Below, piece after piece: positions 60,643-64,000 of a stretch of DNA of 64,000 nucleotides. The notes below the pieces were generated by a model. That model was not told the DNA's origin, ran no database searches, and saw nothing but the letters and a program-made list of their open reading frames with translations. The DNA is from Lactonifactor longoviformis DSM 17459 (GTDB lineage: Bacteria > Bacillota > Clostridia > Lachnospirales > Lachnospiraceae). Position 1 is the stretch's first letter. Each line of letters begins with the position of its first letter. Both the position numbers and the translations under genes were made by a program. The DNA lies in the NCBI RefSeq assembly GCF_900129135.1, contig NZ_FQVI01000019.1:1-64000 (forward strand), written 5' to 3'.

Positions 60643-61629
60643 CTACTGAAGCTCCGGGGGTATTTCTGCTCCATACTCCCTCATTTTTTCTGTTACCAGG
60701 GGCCTTAATTCCTCAAAAAAGATCTGGGGATGCTTACAGAAGAAGGGTTTCCAGGCCACAAAGCTGCCCCCCGGGGCAACCCTTTGAAATACTCTCCGTA
60801 TCTCCTCCCGGCTCTCCTTTGGAGTGACATCTTCCCTGTCCAGTATCTCCACATTGTTAAATCCTCCGCAGAAACAGAGGTCCTTGCCGTATTTCGCCTT
60901 CAGTTCCTCCGGATGATTGGAGATCTGCACCGGGTGAACGGCGTCCACTCCAAGCTCAATAAAGTCTTCAATCATGGGGCGCATAAACCCGCAGCAGTGA
61001 AGAATATAAAACATTCCCATTTCATGGGCAGTATCCACCATTCTCTTAAGCTGAGGCTTTATGAGTTCCCGCCATGTGGAAAGAGACATCATCATGGATT
61101 CCTTTGCACTGTAGTCGTCAAAAACCATAATGGCATCCGGTTTATAATATTTTCCTATTTGCCGGATCAGTCTCAGTCTGTAATCGGTGAATTCCCGAAA
61201 CCAGTCTTCCATTATCTCCGGTTCCTCCAGCAGCGCGCACAGGACATCCTCGAATCCCATCATCAGATGTGCCCGCTCAAACATACCGTTGAACAGCTGG
61301 ACAATGGAAAACTTATTCTCTCTGTCCCACCCTGCGGTATCCCTGGCCGCCAGAGCTTCCCAGTCCCGGTCCTCCACGTTGGGGAAGACTATTTCCTTTT
61401 TCCATTCCTCCACGCAGGATACTGCCCGGGTTCCTACCTTCTGTACAGGCCCGTTGGCTTCCAGGTTGTACTCATACTCTACCCCGAACTCGTCTCTGCC
61501 CTCCGTGCGGCCTTCATACCGCTCCTGCACTGCCTGCTGCAATACGATGTCACAGTCTGTAATATTATTGGGAATCCACAGGGTTTCCTGATGTTTCATG
61601 GCCAATATCACATTTTCACGCCTTGTCAT
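60643..61629 (-). CDS. URO-D-fold methyltransferase-like protein
   Basis: A 328-aa URO-D/MtaA superfamily protein. Zinc motif HCCG (211-214) and Cys252/Cys254 in DLCFCGGFNN. Close paralog of the gene at 56809. The ribosome binding site GGGAGGG is a little far (12 bases) from the ATG. It may start its own transcript from the promoter at 61688. Substrate unknown. Confidence 0.83.
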   Translation of the reverse strand: MTRRENVILAMKHQETLWIPNNITDCDIVLQQAVQERYEGRTEGRDEFGVEYEYNLEANGPVQKVGTRAVSCVEEWKKEIVFPNVEDRDWEALAARDTAGWDRENKFSIVQLFNGMFERAHLMMGFEDVLCALLEEPEIMEDWFREFTDYRLRLIRQIGKYYKPDAIMVFDDYSAKESMMMSLSTWRELIKPQLKRMVDTAHEMGMFYILHCCGFMRPMIEDFIELGVDAVHPVQISNHPEELKAKYGKDLCFCGGFNNVEILDREDVTPKESREEIRRVFQRVAPGGSFVAWKPFFCKHPQIFFEELRPLVTEKMREYGAEIPPELQ

Positions 61630-61687
61630 TGTTTTTGCAGCCCTCCCTTCCTGTATGTATTTACTAAATTTTGTTGTTCTTAAGCCT

Positions 61688-61717
61688 ATAATATAGTAAT
61701 TTTATACAATTAATCAA
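61688..61717 (-). promoter_or_regulatory. possible promoter of the URO-D/UbiD operon
   Basis: On the minus strand TTGATT (61712-61717), 18 bp and TATTAT (61688-61693) in an AT-rich 151-bp gap. It would drive the URO-D, iron dehydrogenase, UbiD and second URO-D genes. Confidence 0.5.
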
Positions 61718-61780
61718 TTCAGTTTTCCCAGTCAATCTATTCCCCCAAAGAATATATGCCCCATTCCCGGGGAAAGTCTC

Positions 61781-63280
61781 TTACTGCAGGAATCCCTTTA
61801 ATACAATTACTTTTTCTTTCACGACCTCTCCCAGAGTGGTAAATCCCTCTTTTCCGGTGCCGCTCAGCTTGTATCCACCAAAGGGCTGCATCATATTCCG
61901 GTAGGTCCCGGTGCCGTTTACTACCACGCCGCCGGACTCTATGTTTCTTGCCAGATGCATCCCCTTTTTCCAGTCTCTGGTCATCACACAGCCGGAAAGA
62001 CCGAAGCAGCTGCTGTTGGCAATCTCCACCGCTTCCTCAGGGGTGTCGAATCCTATAATGGGCATAACAGGGCCGAAGATTTCCATATCCCGGGCAATGT
62101 CCATGGACTTATCTACCTCTCCGATTACCGTAGGCTCTATAAACGCGCCTTTCCGTCTCCCTCCTGCCAAAAGTTTTGCCCCCTGGTCCAGGGTTTTTTT
62201 GATCTGCTGTTCCACCTGAATGGCCGCTTTTTCTGAGATCAGACTGTTCATCAGGGTCTTTCCCGGTTTCAGCTGGGAAAAGTCCAGCCCAATGTACTGA
62301 TCCAGCTCTGCCTCTACGTCCATATCATATCCCATCTCTATTTTAGATACCGCATCCAGTACGGTCTTCGTAAACTGTTCTTTTACGGAATTCTGTACGA
62401 TGAACCTCTTGGGGGCGATGCACACCTGTCCCGCAGAATTCATTCTCCAGGCGGCTGCCTCCCTGGCAGCTGCCTCCACATCTGCATCCTCCAGAACAAT
62501 AAAGGGATCGTTTCCTCCCAGCTCCAGCGCACAGGGGGCCAGCCGTTTGGCCATGATGCCGGCGATGTGGAGTCCTACTTCTGTGCTTCCGGTGAGCGTC
62601 ACGGCATCCACTCTGGGATCCGCAACCAGCCAGTCTCCAATGTCACCCCCTGCGCCGGTCACTACCTGCAGGGCGTCTCCCGGCACGCCGGCCTCCCACA
62701 GCAGCTCGATCAGCTTCATCAATGCCAGAGGGTTGCTGGTGGGCGGCTTTACAATTACCGCATTCCCCGCTGCCAGAGCCGGGGCAACTTTGTAGCCGAA
62801 AAGCATCAGAGGCGCATTGAAGGGTACGATAGCCAGAACGGTTCCCACGGGTTCGTATACTACCATCTGCAGATCCTGCTCTGTCTTGCCGTCATGACCG
62901 GCCTCGGTGCCGGGTACTAAAAGCTTCCCGTCACAGCGCTTTGCCGTCTCCAGGTATCCCCGGAACAAACCAGGTATCCCCTGCCACTGAAACAGGCCGT
63001 TTCGCACGCTGCTTCCGCTCTCTCTCATCAGGGTTCCGATAATTTCCCTTTTATTCTCCTCCATTAACCGGAAAAAGCGCTCAAAAATAACTTCCTTTTC
63101 CTTCAGGGGCACAGCGCTCCACTTTTTCAGTCCTCTTTTGGAAGCCTCCAATGCCCTGTCCACATCCTCTTTGGTGGCCATTGGTATGGTGTCAATCACT
63201 TCATTTGTAATGGGATTGATAACCGGTATAGTTTTACCGTCACCGGACCCTGTCTTCTGTCCGTCAATCATCATTTTCAT
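61781..63280 (-). CDS. NAD(P)-dependent aldehyde dehydrogenase
   Basis: A 499-aa aldehyde dehydrogenase. Catalytic Cys287 in GQVCIAP, general base Glu253 in LELGGNDP, cofactor helix TGSTEVG, and PFNAPLMLFGYKVAPALAAGN. ATG 63280 follows AAGGGAGCAGTACT; the longer frame has none. Closer in style to benzaldehyde/vanillin and lactaldehyde dehydrogenases than the enzyme at 45086, which suits the UbiD neighbourhood. Substrate inferred. Confidence 0.92.
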   Translation of the reverse strand: MKMMIDGQKTGSGDGKTIPVINPITNEVIDTIPMATKEDVDRALEASKRGLKKWSAVPLKEKEVIFERFFRLMEENKREIIGTLMRESGSSVRNGLFQWQGIPGLFRGYLETAKRCDGKLLVPGTEAGHDGKTEQDLQMVVYEPVGTVLAIVPFNAPLMLFGYKVAPALAAGNAVIVKPPTSNPLALMKLIELLWEAGVPGDALQVVTGAGGDIGDWLVADPRVDAVTLTGSTEVGLHIAGIMAKRLAPCALELGGNDPFIVLEDADVEAAAREAAAWRMNSAGQVCIAPKRFIVQNSVKEQFTKTVLDAVSKIEMGYDMDVEAELDQYIGLDFSQLKPGKTLMNSLISEKAAIQVEQQIKKTLDQGAKLLAGGRRKGAFIEPTVIGEVDKSMDIARDMEIFGPVMPIIGFDTPEEAVEIANSSCFGLSGCVMTRDWKKGMHLARNIESGGVVVNGTGTYRNMMQPFGGYKLSGTGKEGFTTLGEVVKEKVIVLKGFLQ

Positions 63281-63369
63281 AGTACTGCTCCCTTCTTTCT
63301 GCAAAAATCTCCGCCCCACATTATAGCATTATAACGCAAGACGGAGATCCTTATCTACAATCCTTACTA

Positions 63370-64000
63370 TTATCTTGTCTCAAACAGGATCGCTCCCTGA
63401 GCTACCAGATTATCCTGCAGTTCCTTGATATCCTTCTGAAGTTCTCTGGGGGTTACACCCTTCTTTACAGAAAGTGCCGCTGCGGTCCCCGCTGCCTGCC
63501 CGGTTACCATCGTCTGATGGAGGTAGCGCAGGTATGCCGGCCGGTCAGTGGAAACAGATTTGCCTGCTGCCAGCAGATTGTCAATGGTTTTGGGAATCAG
63601 GCACCGGTAAGGAATATCGTAAGATCCCCCATCCTTCGGAAACGCCATATCTGTCTTACCGTCCACGCATACAGCCAGTGTATCCATGGCTGCCACATGG
63701 TATCCCCCTGCCTTAAAGGATGTCTTGCCAATCGTGTCCTCAAACTGGCGGCATGCCTCCACGTCGTCCCTGGTAAGGATATACTCGCCTACAATCCTGG
63801 GGCCTTCTCTCAGACGAAGCTCTGTGCAGGTCTTGGTAATATAAGCGTGCTCAAATCCAGGCACATAATTCTTGAAGAATCTCCAGGCAATCATATTCTG
63901 CTTCCTGCATTCAATGTTGCATCTGGTAAGATCCCACGCATCCGTGGGAAGCGCGTGATCCACCTGGGAGGAATGCTGGAAGTGGGCCTGAATGTGTCCC
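63370..64000 (-). CDS. FAD-dependent oxidoreductase, C-terminal part (cut by window edge)
   Basis: The last 210 codons of an enzyme resembling the FAD-dependent oxidoreductase family PF12831. The frame stays open to base 64000, so the true start lies outside; the GTG at 63963 is internal. Visible features are KTCTELRLREGPRIVGEYILTRDDV (in pieces), IPYRCLIPKTIDNLLAAGKSVS near the flavin-binding end, and TGQAAGTAAALS. The N-terminal Rossmann motif is not in view. It lies 89 bp upstream of the aldehyde dehydrogenase. Confidence 0.8.
   Translation of the reverse strand, partial: GHIQAHFQHSSQVDHALPTDAWDLTRCNIECRKQNMIAWRFFKNYVPGFEHAYITKTCTELRLREGPRIVGEYILTRDDVEACRQFEDTIGKTSFKAGGYHVAAMDTLAVCVDGKTDMAFPKDGGSYDIPYRCLIPKTIDNLLAAGKSVSTDRPAYLRYLHQTMVTGQAAGTAAALSVKKGVTPRELQKDIKELQDNLVAQGAILFETR

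Noticed and set aside
36857-61629. URO-D-like genes as heme biosynthesis HemE
   Set aside because: The HxCG motif, catabolic neighbours and five diverged copies fit methyltransferase-type relatives, not HemE.
63370-63963. GTG at 63963 as the true start of the FAD enzyme
   Set aside because: The frame stays open to the window edge and the translated part is only a C-terminal domain.

Overview
This 64 kb window looks like a chromosome segment of a low-to-moderate-GC, spore-forming Firmicute of the Lachnospiraceae type. The grounds are strong AGGAGG-type ribosome binding sites, a protein with the Spo0A DNA-binding domain, several YesM/YesN-type two-component pairs next to sugar ABC importers, choline-binding-like cell-wall repeat proteins, and many uroporphyrinogen-decarboxylase-fold (URO-D) methyltransferase-like genes. 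The genus is not determined. Almost all genes lie on the minus strand. No rRNA, tRNA, transposase, integrase or CRISPR array was seen.

Region 1 (1-11.2 kb). A G-rich candidate structured RNA at the left edge is followed by a mannoside-use operon read leftwards: lipoprotein sugar-binding protein, two permeases, GH2 beta-mannosidase, D-lyxose/D-mannose isomerase-like enzyme, sorbitol-type dehydrogenase. A divergent YesM kinase/YesN regulator pair shares the control region, which holds two ATCCTAA repeats exactly 20 bp apart.

Region 2 (11.1-21.4 kb). An XRE/S24-like regulator and a receiver-less Spo0A C-domain protein have overlapping divergent promoters. Next come two large tandem secreted cell-wall-repeat proteins with a shared C-terminal domain. 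An AT-rich operon of four paralogous membrane proteins follows; I recognise no family for them, and they are the best candidate in the window for something undescribed.

Region 3 (21.5-33 kb). A GntR regulator, a LarA-like nickel racemase-family enzyme, a small unknown protein and a TRAP importer form one unit. Two URO-D-like genes lie upstream. Palindromes close to TGATATATCA sit on or next to the promoters of all three transcription units, so this looks like one local regulon. Beyond it are a small unknown gene, a radical SAM protein, an MntP-like membrane protein, and a TetR regulator with two near-identical palindromes just downstream.

Region 4 (33-45 kb). An OmpR-type regulator, HAMP kinase and lipoprotein operon is followed by a ribose-type ABC importer whose operon continues into a second YesM/YesN pair and a diverged URO-D-like gene.

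Region 5 (45-64 kb). An eleven-gene unit encodes a VOC protein, two SDRs, two zinc dehydrogenases, a second ribose-type ABC importer, a split transketolase and an aldehyde dehydrogenase, and contains no sugar kinase. A perfect 27-bp hairpin lies just past its end. Upstream is a set of two URO-D-like genes, a UbiD decarboxylase, an iron alcohol dehydrogenase, an aldehyde dehydrogenase and a truncated FAD-dependent oxidoreductase. Overall the window is a catabolic region for plant-derived glycosides, modified sugars and hydroxy or aromatic acids; the substrates are inferred, not shown.
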